A stretch of DNA of 15,545 nt from positions 1-15,545 of the forward strand of contig JBBQVS010000090.1 in NCBI GenBank assembly GCA_038211295.1, written 5' to 3'. Position 1 is the stretch's first letter, and the number at the start of each line of letters is the position of its first letter. The position numbers and the translations under genes are program-made. Shown here piece by piece: positions 14,310 to 15,545 of the stretch. Under the pieces are notes generated by a model, which was not told where the DNA came from, searched no databases, and saw nothing but the letters and a program-made list of their open reading frames with translations. The DNA comes from JBBQVS01 sp038211295 (GTDB lineage: Bacteria > Chloroflexota > Ktedonobacteria > Ktedonobacterales > Ktedonobacteraceae).

Positions 14310-14954
14310 CTAGGGCAGAATATGGCTTACATGCAAGAAGAGCACAAGACCGTTCAGGATAAACTGAATAGCGAGTGCTGCGAGCAGAATACCCAGAATG
14401 CGCGATACAACGAGAATGCCAGTTCGTCCAAACAGCTTGATGATGCGTGAACTACTTCGCATAACGAGCCAGCCCGCGAAGAGTGCGCTTGCGATAGCCG
14501 CGCCAACAGCCAGCAATTCGAGTGGTCGTGGTGCGGCGAGATCGACATACAAAATGGTTGTCGCGATAGTGCCAGGGCCTGCGATAATTGGAATTGCCAG
14601 TGGGAACACACTGATATCCTCGCGTGTCATAGCCTCATCCGACTCGGCCTTTGTCTCACGTGCGCCCGATTGTCGTCCAAACAACATATCGACTGCGACC
14701 AGGAAAAGCAAGACACCGCCCGCCATATCAAAAGCGTAGAGGCTAATGCCCAGCCGATCAAGCAGGACTCTGCCAACCAGTGCGAAAAAAGCGATAATAG
14801 CCGCGCTCAGGAGCGTTGCGCGTGTAACAATAATCTTGCGTTGTGCCTCATCCATATGCGCTGTGAGGCCGAGAAAGACAGGTGCCAACCCGATGGGATC
14901 GATGATAGTGAAAAACGTCACGAACGCGCTGATAGTAAAAGTAAAGAGTACCAT
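14310..14954 (-). CDS. MarC-family (UPF0056) membrane protein
   Basis: This 214-residue protein has six hydrophobic helices. Family motifs are FFTIIDPIGLAPVFLGLT near the N-terminus, SVFPLAIPIIAGPGTIATT around residue 120, and RILGILLAALAIQFILNG near the C-terminus. MarC proteins are polytopic inner-membrane proteins with no settled function; the old link to multiple antibiotic resistance has not held up. ATG 14954 follows AAGGA by 8 nt. An upstream ATG at 14996 would add 14 polar residues without a ribosome site. The short 105-bp gap to the GlsB-like gene upstream is filled by a palindrome, so it is probably transcribed separately. Confidence 0.9.
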   Translation of the reverse strand: MVLFTFTISAFVTFFTIIDPIGLAPVFLGLTAHMDEAQRKIIVTRATLLSAAIIAFFALVGRVLLDRLGISLYAFDMAGGVLLFLVAVDMLFGRQSGARETKAESDEAMTREDISVFPLAIPIIAGPGTIATTILYVDLAAPRPLELLAVGAAIASALFAGWLVMRSSSRIIKLFGRTGILVVSRILGILLAALAIQFILNGLVLFLHVSHILP

Positions 14955-15000
14955 AATGCCGATCCTTGTATGATGTGAGAACGTATGAATGAACAATCGT

Positions 15001-15059
15001 GCATGACAGGGGCAGAGCGTTTTTACGTAACACGTAAAAACGCTCTGCCCCTGTCATGC
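15001..15059. repeat. Perfect 28-bp inverted repeat
   Basis: The arms 15001-15028 and 15032-15059 are perfectly complementary around the 3-nt loop AAC. Each arm starts with GCATGACAGGGGCAGAGCG and ends in T5-ACGT (or the reverse). It lies 20 bp beyond the stop codon of the minus-strand GlsB-like gene and could stop its transcript. The outer bases resemble the units at 8803-8868 and 11274-11286. Confidence 0.95.
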
Positions 15060-15079
15060 TAAACTTGAGTTATAGGTAG

Positions 15080-15466
15080 TTATTCTTCGTAAGATTCGCG
15101 CCTACCTCGATAGTAGCGATGGCGACGACTCCAGGAGCGATGGGTAAGCGCGTGCCAGAGAGCTACCACGACGATTGCGCCGAGCAACGATTTGAGCAGT
15201 GGTATAGGCTGGCCTGCGATACTGAAATCGCCAGGGATGGATACCTGAATGACGCTTGTGAAAAGCCAGATACCAACGAGTGCGGCAATAAACGCGCCAA
15301 GAATACCGAAGGGGAGCCGCCATCCAACGAGAAATTCTGCTATGAGTCCTACGATGGCAGCGATGGCAAAGTAGATAAGTTGACTGGTGGTGATAACAAA
15401 ATGAGTGCCTAAAAAATTTCCCTCTAAAATTGGGTTTGAAAGGAGAAGGAGATACGAGGTAAACAT
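15080..15466 (-). CDS. GlsB/YeaQ/YmgE-type small membrane protein
   Basis: The 128-residue protein resembles the GlsB/YeaQ/YmgE (transglycosylase-associated) family. It has a helix at IYFAIAAIVGLIAEFLVGW, then the signature LPFGILGAFIAALVGIWLF, then a third helix LLGAIVVVALWHAL. Family members are short stress-linked membrane proteins of unknown biochemical function. It is longer than usual (about 80-90 residues) because of a polar N-terminus of about 25 residues and an Arg/Tyr-rich C-terminal tail (SWSRRHRYYRGRRE). ATG 15466 follows AGGAGG (15477-15472) by 5-6 nt. Its own promoter is visible upstream. Confidence 0.8.
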   Translation of the reverse strand: MFTSYLLLLSNPILEGNFLGTHFVITTSQLIYFAIAAIVGLIAEFLVGWRLPFGILGAFIAALVGIWLFTSVIQVSIPGDFSIAGQPIPLLKSLLGAIVVVALWHALTHRSWSRRHRYYRGRRESYEE

Positions 15467-15513
15467 GAAACCCTCCTGTATATAGTGTAACGTTTATCGT
15501 CGCGAACTCTTCT

Positions 15514-15541
15514 ATTGTATGTGCTAAGACAAAAATGTCAA
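15514..15541 (-). promoter_or_regulatory. Sigma70 promoter of the GlsB-like gene
   Basis: TTGACA (15541-15536) and TACAAT (15519-15514) on the minus strand are 16 bp apart. The start site would be near 15507, giving a leader of about 40 nt with the AGGAGG site near its end. Confidence 0.7.
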
Positions 15542-15545
15542 CACT

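Noticed and set aside
1..15545. tRNA or rRNA genes
   Set aside because: No cloverleaf-like segment with T-arm and acceptor pairing and no rRNA-like stretch was recognised by eye on either strand.

Overview
The window looks like a chromosomal stretch from a moderately GC-rich, Gram-positive-like soil bacterium. Gene content and protein style (HTH-GNAT genes, TPR-rhomboid, RocB-like M20 hydrolase, RecQ with a long C-terminal tail, many small membrane proteins) fit Chloroflexota of the Ktedonobacteria type best. That placement is inferred from recall of protein families, not from a search. Most genes start behind clear Shine-Dalgarno sequences, and several consensus-like sigma70 promoters are visible.

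Left part (1-3565): a consensus promoter points leftwards out of the window, with a hairpin that resembles the end of an IS200/IS605-type element. Next come two minus-strand membrane-protein genes (a GtrA-family protein and an unnamed four-helix protein), each followed by a hairpin, then a plus-strand M20/RocB-like metallohydrolase with an intrinsic terminator.

Middle accessory region (3544-6508), the most unusual part: two minus-strand paralogues each join an N-terminal helix-turn-helix to a degenerate GNAT acetyltransferase domain. Upstream of each, and divergent, lies a plus-strand promoter and the beginning of the same small XRE-like regulator. The first regulator copy is cut off after a perfect 73-bp direct repeat. 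The second is full length, but ATA stands where the first copy has ATG. A deletion between the two 73-bp repeats would remove the second HTH-GNAT gene and rebuild one intact regulator with an ATG start. The full-length regulator forms an apparent operon with a 181-residue protein resembling DUF3846.

Right part (6542-15545): recQ faces an MFS transporter gene broken by an in-frame amber codon where the family has tryptophan. Between them is a 66-bp array of six 11-bp repeats. Then come a LysE/RhtB exporter, a repeat-rich interval with a GNAT 3' fragment, an APH-family phosphotransferase, a tiny ORF resembling a transposase N-terminus, a TPR-rhomboid protease, a MarC-family membrane protein and a GlsB/YeaQ-type small membrane protein. 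Three intergenic gaps (about 8803-8897, 11225-11371 and 15001-15059) carry related palindromic elements built on a core like GCATGACGGGGC, which suggests a dispersed REP-like family. The housekeeping-type genes on the right do not form an obvious single pathway. The accessory middle region is the likeliest place for an undescribed system.
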